A stretch of DNA of 64,000 nucleotides from Aquatica leii (taxonomy: Eukaryota > Arthropoda > Insecta > Coleoptera > Lampyridae). The translations under genes were made by a program, and so were the position numbers. Positions within the stretch are counted from its first letter, which is position 1; every line of letters begins with the position of its first letter. Under the pieces are notes generated by a model. It did not search any database, had not been told where the DNA came from, and saw nothing but the letters and a program-made list of their open reading frames with translations. Location of the stretch: positions 12,513,123-12,577,122 of the forward strand of contig CM069435.1 in the NCBI GenBank assembly GCA_035610365.1. The letters run 5' to 3'. Shown here in pieces: positions 11,287 through 22,469 of the stretch.

Positions 11287-12717
11287 TGTTACGTACGAAA
11301 TTTTCATTACGGAAGACCCTGTATATTAAATTGAAATTAGATTCCGGTTTTGACGCCCTCTACCGATCTTTTCTCGTGACTGTCATTTTACGACAAAATT
11401 GCGAAGCTGTCAATTGCCTAAAATGGTCTGGACGTCTTACATAATTTCTTCAAGTACCATCCGTAATAATGGAAATCAAATTGTAATTACATTACGTTCC
11501 TAAAATATTTGAGTCGTCACAGGGTAAGATAATTGCTGTCGTTTTATTAAAATTCGTTCGTAATTCCTCCTTAATTTAATAGCCGTTTTCCACCCGCTTC
11601 GAGCACATGTACGTTTCGATAAAGAAATGATGAAGATTAATTATTATTAAGAAATACCGTTACCGAACACGTACGCTTTTGAAAGGCGTTTTCTCCGCCA
11701 CGAAAACGGGGTCTCGACAAGCCTTACCGTGAGAGATGTTACTGCATGTATACCAGTCGAGTGTTATCAGCCACCTGTGCTAAATTGTTCCTTACAGTAC
11801 ACGATACAACGGGTTTTTATGTAACATTTAATGATTTATTAATACTATTTTTTTAGCTTCTTGTCCTGTGTGAGCTAGTGTGTGATCCGATTTGTTTTTC
11901 ACTAATTATTACAGGTCGCTGGCGGGAAAACGTTTTCTCCGCGGAAGTGGAAACTGGATTTTGGGGTGAGTTATTTGTTTAACTTTTATATCGTGATCAC
12001 GAAAGTTATTCACAGAATTGTAATTAATGTTAACGACCGTAATTACGTTATCGCTTATATACCAATAAGGTAATCTTAATCATTACTTAACTGTATCGCA
12101 TGCTGTGAGGGAAAAACATATTTATTCTGATACTTTCGGTGCTGTCCATTTCGACATAATTTCAACGTGTAGTGTGTGTTGCCGATACTGCGGCCATTCA
12201 TGTATGAGAACTTCGATATAATCTAGTAAATCTTATGTATTACGAAATCAAAGTTTCCTCTGCTTGTTAATGAAAATTGTTAGTCATTCTAGTATGTAAG
12301 GTTTGCGCATTTAGCGTATAGTTGTCAATTTACTGCGCTACTAAAGCAAAACTGTGATATTTGTTAATACTACGTGGAAACCATTCGAGCATCGATAGGT
12401 GAAGAAATTTCGTATATTCTTATTAGTATCCAACGTTAATACATTAAAGTGATTATAATTGTTAATCTCTCTTGTTATTTTTCTTTCTCCTGTGATTATC
12501 GTTATCTATTAACTAATTTTGGCTACTCGAACATCAGAGTAATAAGGATTACGAACCTCAGATTGAGTTACAAGTTTGGATCGTCTGTCGTGATCGAGGC
12601 AGAAGTGTTATCTTGGATCAGATCTGGCGCCCTTAAGCATACTTCCTGTGAACCTCCCCTACCTCAGACTGTGTGAGTTGGCCGAGCAAGGTTCGTAAGA
12701 CATTAAAGCTTGTAACA
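11287..12717 (+). mobile_element. Solo LTR, family A copy 2 (1431 bp)
   Basis: Starts TGTTACG, ends TGTAACA, and is flanked by the 4-bp repeat AATT (11283-11286 and 12718-12721). It is nearly identical to copy 1 apart from scattered substitutions and small indels, so the two insertions are of similar age. Because each copy has its own perfect flanking repeat, they are better read as two independent solo LTRs than as the two ends of one element. Confidence 0.88.
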
Positions 12718-13311
12718 AATTACAAAATTTATTAATAAAAATTTAAAAACTTCAAAAGAATGCATTAAATAAAATGCACTAAAAAATCAAAAATAATTAT
12801 TTAATTTAGTTGCAATTAAACTACAAAATTTTTATTTACAAGAAATTACTTTTTGATGTCGATGCCAAACACATTCCAGTTAAATCTATTAGAATTGCCA
12901 AAGTAAATGTTTAGAATTAACACTAATTCTACGCCAATGCATTTTTTAAATCGGATCTTTCTTTATTAAATTTTTTTTATCATAAACTACACTAGAAAAA
13001 TATCGTATTGCAATTTTATATGCTTGATTAAATTCTAAACTTAAAGTAAATCTTCCTAGAGATTTTATTTCAACCTTTTTTTCCAACGACTATCTTAACC
13101 CATTTGAACCTATGGTACTTTTAAAAGGTCGGAAAAAGTAATCTGTATTGCTGGCTTCTGGCTGGGTTTTAACTTCTTGTGGGTAGATGGAACAAAGTGT
13201 ATTACGCTTAGAAACATATGATTCATCATTTAATTACGGAATAAGCACGTTCTGACTGTTTTGTTTACTGTAAGAATTTTATAAAGTTTGATAATAATTT
13301 TGTGTTGAATC

Positions 13312-15240
13312 ATGAGCGACGAAAATCAAAATTGGTAAGTTGGTTTTAATATTATATTATCTTTTTTGTCTTTTACATACAAAATAAATATTATTTAACG
13401 CTAATATCACACTTTGAAGCAAATAAAAATATAAAATATTTGGTTATGTGTGCCTAAACGATCCGTTACTTTTAAAAGGGCGGTAGGTTTATACATATCT
13501 ATACTGTTTTTTTTTAAAAAGATACGTATTTTATTTCAGGTATTTGAGAAAACTACTGACACTTAACGAACTTCTACGGGAAATTGAAGATATTGATGAT
13601 ATTGCTGATATTCCTGATGAAATAGTAATATTTCCGCCAGAAAATGCCAATGACTGTATCACGGATGAGGATTCTGGAGATGAGAATGACGTTGTTCTAA
13701 ATAATTTACCGGGATGTCAGTTACGGGCAAATGCTGAGGTTCGTATCGACAGAAATCAAGAAGATGTTATGGCAAATCCTGATGAGGTGAATCAAGAGTC
13801 TGAGAGCGAGGACGACTTGCCATTATCTACGTTTGTGAAAAAAAAATTAAAACATCCAAACAATATCACTATTCGCTAGGAAAAGACATAGTTGTAAAGT
13901 TTCCTTCATGGAACCCTGTATTTCACGTACAAAACAATCAATCTCCTGCGAGTCTTTTTAAATGACAACCTGATGTTACCGCAGATGACATATATTGCTT
14001 CATTGGCATTCTTCTTGTGACTGGATACTGCTCTGTATCTAGGAAGAAAATGTACTGGCAAAATTCCTCTGACAGTAATAACAAACTTATTTCTTCTTCA
14101 ATGTCAAGAGATCGCTTTCAATATGTGATGAGTAATTTCCATTGTGTTGATAACAATAACTTGAACAAAGATGACCGTTTCGCCAAAGTCAGACCACTTT
14201 TTCAAGCTCTAAATAAAACATTTTTGGAAATGGCACCAATAGAAGAAAACCACTCCGTGGATGAAGCCATGGTTCCATATTTTGGACGCAATGGCTGCAA
14301 ACAATTTATTAAAGGAAAACCTATACGCTGGGGATACAAGTTCTGGGTTGGAACGACGCGACTGGGATATATCGTAAATTTTGAACCATATCAGGGTTCT
14401 AGTACCTATTTGTCTGAAAAGTACAAAGAGTTGGGACTTGGCGCCTCCGTTGTCTTGCAGTATGTTGATGTACTCCAATCCAAGGGATATGACAACTATC
14501 ATATATTCTTTGACAATTTCTTTACGTCGTTACCACTAATGAAAGAATTGACTTCCCGAAAAATAAGAGCCACTGGAACAATCCGAGCGAACAGACTACC
14601 AAAGTGTCCATTGACTGATATAAAACAGTTCAAAAAGAAGTCCAGGGGAGAGTTCCAATATGCACTGGTGGATAATGAAATTGTTATTTGCCGTTGGAAT
14701 GACAATAATGTTATAACTATGGTCTCCAATGCCTCTGAAGTACTGCCAACCTGTAAAGTCAAGAGATTTTCTCAAAAAGGAAAGCGCCATGTTTATGTTG
14801 AACAACCTGCGCTTATAAAAGGATATAATGAAAATATGGGAAGGGTCGATCGAAGTGATCAAAACATTGGCCAATATCGTATTTCAGTTCGGGGTAGAAA
14901 ATGGTATTTTCCGTTGATTAGCCACTCCATTGATATGGCTATTCAAAATGCTTGGTATCTGAGCCAATTTGAGGGAGGCAAACTTGACCAGCTTGCTTTT
15001 AGAAGAGCCGTAGCAACTGAGTTATTGGAAACTCACACCGTGTTCAAAAGGAAACGTTCCTCCAGAGTACCCAATAATTACAAAGAAAATTCTCGGTACG
15101 ATAGACTCGATCGTATAGTGGTTTACCAAAATAGTCAAACGAAATGCGGAGTTTGTCACAAAAAAGCTAATTTTCGGTGTGACAAATGTAATATTGGTCT
15201 GCATCCAAAAGAATGTTTTCTACAATTCCACACCTTATAA
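13312..15240 (+). pseudogene. piggyBac transposase (one frameshift, one stop)
   Basis: Exon 1 (13312-13334) encodes MSDENQN and joins across a GTAAGT...TTTCAG intron (13335-13539) to give a Trp codon and YLRKLLTLNELL. An acidic N-terminal domain follows. A one-base shift near 13870 moves the frame, and a TGA at 13963-13965 interrupts it. After that, 407 codons are open. The catalytic Asps lie in NHSVDEAMVPYFGR, HIFFDNFFTSLPL and MGRVDRSDQ. The C-terminus has the cysteine-rich finger CGVCHKKANFRCDKCNIGLH that binds DNA ends in piggyBac proteins. piggyBac transposases cut at TTAA without leaving a footprint. Apart from two lesions the gene looks recent. Confidence 0.9.
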
Positions 15241-15394
15241 GATGTAGAATGTTTTTATTACTCAATAAAAGTTTTTCTTGAATTAACCTGGGTTTTGGAG
15301 CTAAAGCCAGCTAAAGCGTAGTTGTTTGTCACCATTTATTTGGGTGAAGTGTAACTTAATTGCGGTGTTAATTCGTTTAAAAATCATTTAAATG

Positions 15395-15850
15395 ATGAGT
15401 TATGGCAGACCTCCGCCTCGTATAGAAGGCATGGTTTCTTTAAAAGTAGATAACCTAACTTACAGAACCACGCCAGAGGATTTACGCCGGGTGTTCGAGC
15501 GTTGCGGCGAAGTTGGTGATGTTTATATACCAAGAGATCGATTTACCAGAGAAAGTCGTGGATTTGCTTTCGTACGATTCTACGATAAACGTGATGCCGA
15601 AGACGCGCTCGATGCTATGGATGGTCGTATGTTAGACGGCAGGGAACTTCGTGTACAAATGGCACGCTACGGAAGACCTACATCTCCTCATCGTAGGTAC
15701 GGACGATCTAGTAGGAGAAGATCTAGGTCGCGTTCAAGGAGACGTAGCCGTTCACGGTCTCATCGTCATCGCTCTCCAAGTCGTAGCCGTTCTAAATCGA
15801 GGTCCCGTTCTTTCTTTTCACAAATTCACTTTAGTAGTAGTAGTATATAG
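15395..15850 (+). CDS. SC35: SC35/SRSF2-like RRM plus truncated RS domain, carried by piggyBac
   Basis: The frame opens with [12 protein letters not shown] (an extra ATG at 15392 sits just before), which is the usual N-terminus of SRSF2. The RRM spans about residues 13-92, with RNP2 LKVDNLTY and RNP1 RGFAFVRF, followed by [13 protein letters not shown]. About 50 residues of Arg-Ser repeats follow. The RS domain then breaks into [12 protein letters not shown] and a TAG, so it is shorter than in the host protein. There is no intron in the RRM and no stop in the frame. SRSF2 binds exonic enhancers and recruits spliceosome components. The segment lies inside the piggyBac ends, 150 bases after the transposase stop and in the same orientation. 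It is most likely a captured copy; whether it is expressed cannot be seen. Confidence 0.88.
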   Translation: MSYGRPPPRIEGMVSLKVDNLTYRTTPEDLRRVFERCGEVGDVYIPRDRFTRESRGFAFVRFYDKRDAEDALDAMDGRMLDGRELRVQMARYGRPTSPHRRYGRSSRRRSRSRSRRRSRSRSHRHRSPSRSRSKSRSRSFFSQIHFSSSSI

Positions 15851-15991
15851 TCCTACCGTCCTTTTAAAAGCACGGGATTTTTTTCCTACTTGGAATACTT
15901 TCATATTTTTTTCACTATTTTTCCCAACCTTAAAATAGCTTATTGATAATGGTTTTTAAGAAAAAAAAAGTTTCAGGTCTAAATGGGTTAA

Positions 15992-17769
15992 GAGTCATTT
16001 TTCAAAATAAATTGTACACTATTTTTTGTATTTTTTAAGATTACATACGATAAATATACCGTTTCACTTAGAACACGTCCTACACGTTCCACCGAAGAAT
16101 CAGTACTGAATTTGGAAGCACCGTTGACTATCATAACGCGAGCCATTTGTAATACAGAAAATATATTGTTTAATTTGACATACAAAACTATAGAACTTTA
16201 TAAACTTTCTATTATTTCTCTTTCGTTGTATAAAAATATGATTTGGTTCCAGTTTACTGTATAATAACTGAATCGCAAGTAATCCGTTTCCGTGTTTCTT
16301 ATTCAAGTGCATCGTATTCGAATTAATAGCCAAAGAGAGAAATTCGATAAGAGCTTCGTATTGCAAAAAACCATATAAATAAAATAAGATACGTTCTTTT
16401 GTAGTTATTGCTATTGACAATTTTTCCACGAAACGTTAAAAGTAACGAGAATATAATAAACGCAACAACCGATTTTTAAACTTTATATGTATGCAAAAAT
16501 TATTCAACAAACAGAAAATAAAAACATAGGGTTTGCCAGTTTATTGAAAAAGATGATAAATTTCCCACATTTTACGTTTTGTTTCTATTACAATAAAATC
16601 GATATGAAAACTGTCAGTATTTTTTAAAATACGTAAATTTAGGTAAGCATGTCAGTATAAAATGTCTTCGTGTAATTACGACTACGCAAAAGAGTAAGTG
16701 AAACGCTAAAATAAAACTATCATTTTAAAAAGTAAAACTCGCTTATCTTTTATGCAATTTCATATATCTGGTAACCAAGTGAAATTGAATTCAATCACAT
16801 TTTCTTAGACTATCGCTAAAGGATTTAAGAAAACTCTTATCGAAAGCATTTCCTTATAAATGCCTTTTGCTTACGTACATACTGCACACTCGGCAAAGTT
16901 GAATTTGTTGTATAGATTTCAATCCCCCAGCATTTCAACTTGGCTGCGTTGTATTAAATCAAGATGAGGGGGAATTTCAACAACGCAGTCTTATCGTAAG
17001 CATACTTCCATGTTGATCTTCAGATTAGTACGTTTTATTCCAAAAGCTTTGGCATTCTTTTATTTTGATAAAAAAAATAATTCCGCTATTAATTATTCAA
17101 TCTCGTGCGCCCTAAGCAGTTTAATATACACCATGTTTGGGAAAGAACTAACCCTATTTGTATTAATTGAGCGTGCGTTGTGAAAATCCTTTGCCGGGCA
17201 TAATCGATAGCAACATGTTTGAATACAGTTTCGGAAGCAATAGCTATTACTGGTATTAGGAAGTAAGATTTGAATTACAAGTTTACATACAATCACAAAA
17301 TAACATCATTCTGCGTTTTTGCCTTTTTTATTTATTGCAATTATATATTTTATGATAAATCGTATTCAGTGTTAGTATTTTCTAAAAATATATCAAAGAT
17401 CGAATATAATCGAATATCGTTTTTTTTAGCATAGATTTGCCAAACTTTTATGGAAAAGCTGAAAACTGACTATTATTTTTATTAATTTTCAAGAAATAAA
17501 TACAAGTTAGAATATTTGGAGAATATAATACGCGTACGCAAAGTAGCAAAAAACCATGGTTTACACAATGACATACCAGAAATGACATGTACACCCCAAA
17601 ATAACTTTGAATAACAAAAATTTGAGGAAATCTAATAAAATTGCTATTTTGATCATGGTGCGTGTAAAACAGTTTTTTTTTTGTGCTGCCAACATCGCAA
17701 ACGTCAATATTCGTTCGTTAGTGTAGTTACGTAACGGGAGAAAAAGCTATAGAATGGCAAAATAAAAAC
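15992..17769. other. AT-rich DNA without recognised gene
   Basis: Open frames up to about 109 codons occur, but none has a motif or plausible composition. Short inverted stretches around 16870-17000 (GCTTACG and CGTAAGC with AACAACGCAG nearby) hint at a small decayed repeat. Confidence 0.45.
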
Positions 17770-17771
17770 TA

Positions 17772-19394
17772 AAGTCCTCGCAATTTAACTTTCGATGCAC
17801 GTCATTAATGACGTAAAATTCATACCACCATATTTATAGCAAAAATTAAATAAATACCGAATTGTCTTATGGAATTTTTGAAGTGAAACTTCTTTATCGG
17901 CGTTGGAAAAAAATTTACCGTCACATTTTTTCCGTTACGCGCCATCTTTTTTTCTGAAACGCAATAGCGACGTGATAAATAATATATCAATACTAAAGTG
18001 ATCAACAAAATCAAAGGCTTTATTTTAATTCTAATTCCAGTGGATTTTTAACAAAAGTAAGTAATTATATCTATTTTTCTAATACTTGTTAAGGTTAACC
18101 TCAAATTCTGATTGAACGATGACATTTTAAATTTAAGATATTTAAGGTTAACCTCAGTTTCTGATTGAACGATGACATTTTAAATTTAATATATTTAAGG
18201 TTAACCGCAGTTTCTGTTTGAACGATGACAATGATAGTAATAATTCTATTTCAATTAATGAAATGCTGTAATAATCTTAGTAGCAAAAAGTTAAAGTGAA
18301 ATAATTGTATTATTTGTATTCATGTCTATTATAATAAAATCCGTTTGTTTAAAATTTATCTAATTTTAAATTTAAAATATTTAAGGTTAACCTCAGTTTC
18401 TTATTGTAACTATCGGTCAATGTATATGATTTCATTAAAATAGTATTTATTAATTAATAAGACTGCTAATTTAATGAACATCAATTAATTGATATACATG
18501 CAACTTTTCAGAAATTGGTTAAATAAAGTTAAATTAGATAAATTTTAAACAAAAGGATTTTATTATCATAGACATGAATACAAATAATACAATTATTTAA
18601 CTTTAACTTTTTGCTACTAAGATTATTACAGCATTTCATTAATTGTAATAGAATTATTACTATCATTGTCATCGTTATTATATATTTTTGTAATTAATGG
18701 CTTATGGTAACTGAAATATGAAATTGAATCTACAAAAATTAGTTAATTGATTTACAAAAATTTGTATTCATGTCTATGATAATAAAATCCTTTTGTTTAA
18801 AATTTATCTAATTTAACTTTATTTAACCAATTTCTGAAAAGTTGCATGTAGATCATTTTGCGAAAAATAAGGCCATAAAGAAGTTTCACTTCTTACATGT
18901 GTACACTAGTACACGCCCTAATTTTTTTTTATCACGTTGTTGGTGTGCTTACTACAGTTGCAGCGTTGTTGACATCTGTCAAATTAAATTTGTGTTTTTT
19001 ATGTCAAAGTGCTCATTGTTTTTTATAATTATTTTTGATACAAAACTGTACTATTTTGAGCTTGAACGAGATAATGGTGGTCCATTGATATCAGTAAATG
19101 CTGTGCGAAAAGTACCCTTTTACATAATATTTAAATTGTGGTAATACATACATATATTCTATAGTTATTTCTGTATGTACAACGGTTGCTAACAACGAGG
19201 TTCTTAGATCTCTTCAAAACGTAAGCGTAGTACAACTGTTACGAATGTAGAAACATTTAATGAAAACGTAATACGCAATGTAATATTAAGAATGTACGAA
19301 AACAGTAAGTTTACATGATAATACCGACAACATGGTTGAATAACTACGTCACTGACGTTAATGACGTGCATCGAAAGTAAGATTGCGAGGACTA
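17772..19394. mobile_element. Foldback-type DNA element with nested inverted repeats
   Basis: Left end AGTCCTCGCAATTTAACTTT, continuing into CGATGCACGTCATTAA (17773-17809), pairs with 19357-19393 with about three mismatches in 37 bases. TA lies outside both ends (17770-17771 and 19395-19396), suggesting a TA target. Further inside, AAGTTTCACTTC near 18880 pairs with GAAGTGAAACTTC near 17880. A 140-base segment (18225-18365) recurs inverted at 18505-18673, and part of that recurs again inverted at 18755-18850. No transposase is present. It looks like a non-autonomous foldback element. Confidence 0.75.
18091..18245. repeat. Three tandem copies of a 53-bp unit
   Basis: Units start at AAGGTTAACC in 18091, 18144 and 18197, so the period is 53. 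Each contains CAGTTTCTGATTGAACGATG or a close variant. An isolated fourth partial unit begins at 18383. The array lies inside the foldback element. Confidence 0.85.
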
Positions 19395-19396
19395 TA

Positions 19397-20095
19397 GATG
19401 TCAACATAAAACTACGTGTTCAACGGCGATTATTATATTAGAACCAGTATGCGACAGGTAGAAAAGTTATTTAAAAAACGATGTTAAAGTCAATGTCAAA
19501 TATGACAGATTTAGTAATAAATGTAGTACCAACATTATATTTCTATTGATTTCATTTTTTTTAAGAAATGTAATTTTACAAAGGGCAACAAAAAATTATT
19601 TAAATTTAAAACTAATAACTGAATAATGATTCGTTTGAGCCGCTTTTATACATTTCCGCTATCTTTTCGAGAATTTTCTACATTATTTCGTGAACGGTCT
19701 CGAAGCCGACACAACTTCGCAAACGTTTCATTATGCTCTGCTTCACTTTCGACGTTTGTTACGTAAATTACTAATTACAACAAAAAATAAACAAGAGAAA
19801 CTGAGTGGTTTAATATAGGGAAAACTCAAGCTTGCAGAAATTATAATAAAACAAAAAAAACTAAAAGATTATTGAGCATTTACAATGCAGAAAAACACAG
19901 TTGTTTTTTCAAACTATTAAAAAAATAGACTGCTAGAAAACTATCCAAAGTAAGTTATCTGTAATGTAAAGATTCCATTCGAACGCTTGGATGAATAAAA
20001 ACAGAATGGTGACAAGATGTAGACGTAACAATTTGGTTGTTCTCAGGTAATACCGAATCACTCCAAAGAAATAAATATAAAAAATATAAAATTGT
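19397..20095. other. Spacer without recognised gene
   Basis: AT-rich, no supported feature. Confidence 0.45.
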
Positions 20096-20200
20096 ATGTT
20101 GTATTACCTAACTCTCCAACCATTGGGCCAAAGTATAATCAAAAACTTCAGAAACAAAACGTATCAACGACGCGGCAACCAGCCTGGAAACCAAACTTCA
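20096..20200 (+). pseudogene. pogo/Tigger-like DDE transposase scrap
   Basis: A short frame contains LTLQPLGQSIIKNFRNKTYQ. This resembles the block 'QP-L-D-Q-G-I-I-K-N-F' found at the third catalytic Asp of pogo/jerky (CENP-B-like) transposases, with the Asp changed to Gly. Only about 30 codons are recognisable. Neighbouring sequence up to 20290 stays open but is not convincing. Confidence 0.4.
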
Positions 20201-20650
20201 AGGTTACAGAACTTTGATATGCAACAGCTGACAGAAACAGCAGATGGCGCCCATCACTTAACTTTAAGATGCACAACATGCCCCTAGCAGACACTTTACC
20301 TTTTATTTTTTATACTTATGTAATTCCTTTATTCTGAAAATTGTGGTTTTAGAAATCTTTATACAAAACGGACCTCTAAGGCCCAATCTGCTTCTAAACA
20401 ACTATGTGCTTGTTTGCGTCAAAATGGTTTGTACATAGACGTCTCAACTTGTGTACTTGTGAGTAGCTGTGCATTAGCCTGCAGGTTGCAACGTGCTGAA
20501 ACGTTGAAGTTATTCTCAACTTGGAGAACCTTGTACATTTCCAGAACGTATACCGAAAGATATGGAACATTCGAGAAGGATTTCCAAAATGAATAAATGC
20601 TGCACAAACAAATCAAAGGTCAGTTATTTCCAGTAATTCGAGGACGGCAG
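20201..20650. other. Spacer before the Gypsy element
   Basis: Open frames of about 60-65 codons overlap on both strands and show no motif. Just left of the LTR the sequence reads CGAGGACGGCAG, a purine-rich stretch. Confidence 0.4.
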
Positions 20651-20878
20651 TGTTAAGAAGATTACTCAAGTTTAAATAAATAAGTGATTAACGCGTGTGA
20701 GATAAATAACCTGGTAAGTGACTTTAACGTAAACAATAAGTGTTAAACAAGTGTGTATCCGCGGACTTGATCTTATATTCGTGTCAGTTCTATATATAAA
20801 TTAGTGCGGTTAATAATAATAAACGTGTACATATTTTTAGTATAAATAAATTAATGAGTTTTAATAATAAATGTTACA
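20651..20878 (+). repeat. 5' LTR of the Gypsy element
   Basis: Similar to 24909-25121 from GTGACTTTAAC to the terminal GTTACA, including AATAATAAACGTGTACATAT. The first 60 bases, from TGTTAAG, have no match in the 3' copy. Relative to the 3' LTR it lacks 39 bases between two ATTAGT repeats, consistent with a short-repeat deletion. The left boundary is inferred from the TG dinucleotide. Confidence 0.7.
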
Positions 20879-21100
20879 GTGGTGACAGGTGGGTTTGCGA
20901 TTTTTACTCTAAATACCATTAAGTAATTTAATATTGCTACCGTAATAAAAACATTCATTGCGTAAATAAATAAAACTTTAGTTCGCGTCTTTGTTTACAG
21001 CATTTATTCTTAGCTGTTCCATTTCGTTAAACCAGTTTCGGGTTTTATTAAAATTTAATGTTATTAAATTTTTTTTAAATTATTATTCGTGGTTCAATTT

Positions 21101-21820
21101 ATGCCGGTGACGCGTTCACAAGCAGTTAAAATGGATTTAAAAATATTTGAATTTCTGGAATCAATCAAAAATGGTCAAGAATCGATGAAAATTCTAGTAA
21201 AATTGAAGAAAAATAATTTCAAAATATCCAAAAAATAGAAGAAAAATTGATGAAAAATTCTAGAAGTTTAAAAAAAAAATAAATTTTGATGGTAAAGTTA
21301 TATGGTCAACCTACTACAAGCAGTTTGAAGCCGCAGCTACAGCCAACAAGCAGAAAGTGACGTCTTTAATATTGTCCTTACGTGGAGAAACTCTTGAAAT
21401 CTTGCAAACTGTTCCTGACCACCTACAAGAAAATTACAAACTTTTAATTTCACGTTTCATCTTCAACAAGTGTACCAGGCTCAAATTAAAAGTCGGGTTC
21501 AAAAAGCTGCCGAAAGTCTTCAAGAGTTTATGGCTGACATCGCCAGACTAACACGGCTTGCGTATCCTACAGCGCCAAATACTTTTTTGGAGCAGTTGGC
21601 TATCCAAACCTTTGTAGACGGCTACCGAGACAAAGAAACGCAGCAGACTCTCCGGTTAGCCCGACCGAAGACGTTGAACTGCGGTGAAATAGGCCATGTA
21701 CGACGGTATCGTACTAAACCTAAGAAGAGGACAAGACGAACGCTTGAAAATTTGGAACGAGGTGACCAAAAGAGACAAAAGGTAATCTCGTATAGTCAGG
21801 CTCCGCAGATTACAATTTAA
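21101..21820 (+). pseudogene. Gypsy gag, broken
   Basis: ATG at 21101 opens MPVTRSQAVKMDL but stops at 21238. From about 21285 another frame gives FDGKVIWSTYYKQFEAAATA and LRGETLEILQTVPDHLQE, the conserved gag core. After a frameshift near 21470 it continues to QEFMADIARLTRLAYPTAP and a damaged zinc knuckle (CGEIGHVRRYR, the final Cys being lost). Gag forms the particle and binds RNA; this copy cannot make the full protein. Confidence 0.8.
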
Positions 21821-21859
21821 ATGGCATTACTGATGGAGCAATTGCATAGCATTTAACTG

Positions 21860-22330
21860 AATGGCAAGATCAATGGAAGAAGTGTTCAGTTACTGGTTGA
21901 CACGGGAGCGACAAAGACTATCATTCGTCCTGACATGTTGTTTGGAAACCAGAAGGCATCACCAGTAACAGTGCGACTTGGAACGGCGACGGGCGAAGAA
22001 ATACCTACTCACGGACAAGTCAAAGTAACCATTGGTTTGAGAAATGGAGTACTCGACCATCAAGTACTGGTAGCCGACATCACGGAAAAAGTTATCCTGG
22101 GAATGGACGTGATAAAAAAGTATGGGTTCCATTTGTATATGAAGAACGATGTTCTCAAGATCGACAATGAAGAAATTCCTTTTCATTCGTCAGAGAAGGC
22201 AGCCGTGCGAAGCTTATTGAGTGAAAACGTGACTCTGCCTGCAAGAACTAAAAGTGTGGTGATGGCACGCCTGGATGGAAATCTCCGAGAAGGCTACATA
22301 CGCGCGGTTGAACCAATGGAGGGCGGCTGA
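21860..22330 (+). pseudogene. Gypsy aspartic protease
   Basis: One frame of about 155 codons contains LLVDTGATKTIIRP with the catalytic Asp codon at 21899-21901. It continues to the conserved VILGMDVIKKYGF (the hydrophobic-Gly segment that closes a retropepsin). The domain itself appears intact. It ends at a TGA after EPMEGG, before the linker to reverse transcriptase. Confidence 0.85.
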
Positions 22331-22469
22331 GTTGAAAAGGGACTACTCGTTGGCAGAACTTTAGTACGAGTAAAAAACACGATGCTAGTAAGGATCTTCA
22401 ACATCAACTCAGATCCTGTAACGATGAAAAAGCAGACCGTGGTAACCCAATGAACGAGGTTTTGCGTAG

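Larger units (their letters stand above)
13099..15987 (+). mobile_element. piggyBac element with captured SC35/SRSF2 segment
   Basis: TTAA target sites lie at 13095-13098 and 15988-15991. The terminal inverted repeats start CCCATTTGAACCT on the left and CCCATTTAGACCT (reverse complement) on the right, 11 of 13 matching. A subterminal motif, CTTTTAAAAGGGCGGTAGG, at about 13469-13487 recurs in inverted orientation, with a few changes, at about 15853-15874. Inside are a spliced transposase gene with a poly(A) signal at 15264 and, between the transposase stop and the right end, an SRSF2-like reading frame that piggyBac elements do not normally carry. Confidence 0.82.

Noticed and set aside
15283-15290. 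TTAA at which the piggyBac might end before the SC35 frame
   Set aside because: Sequence beside it does not match the left terminal repeat, while the TTAA at 15988-15991 does (11 of 13 bases), so SC35 lies inside the element.
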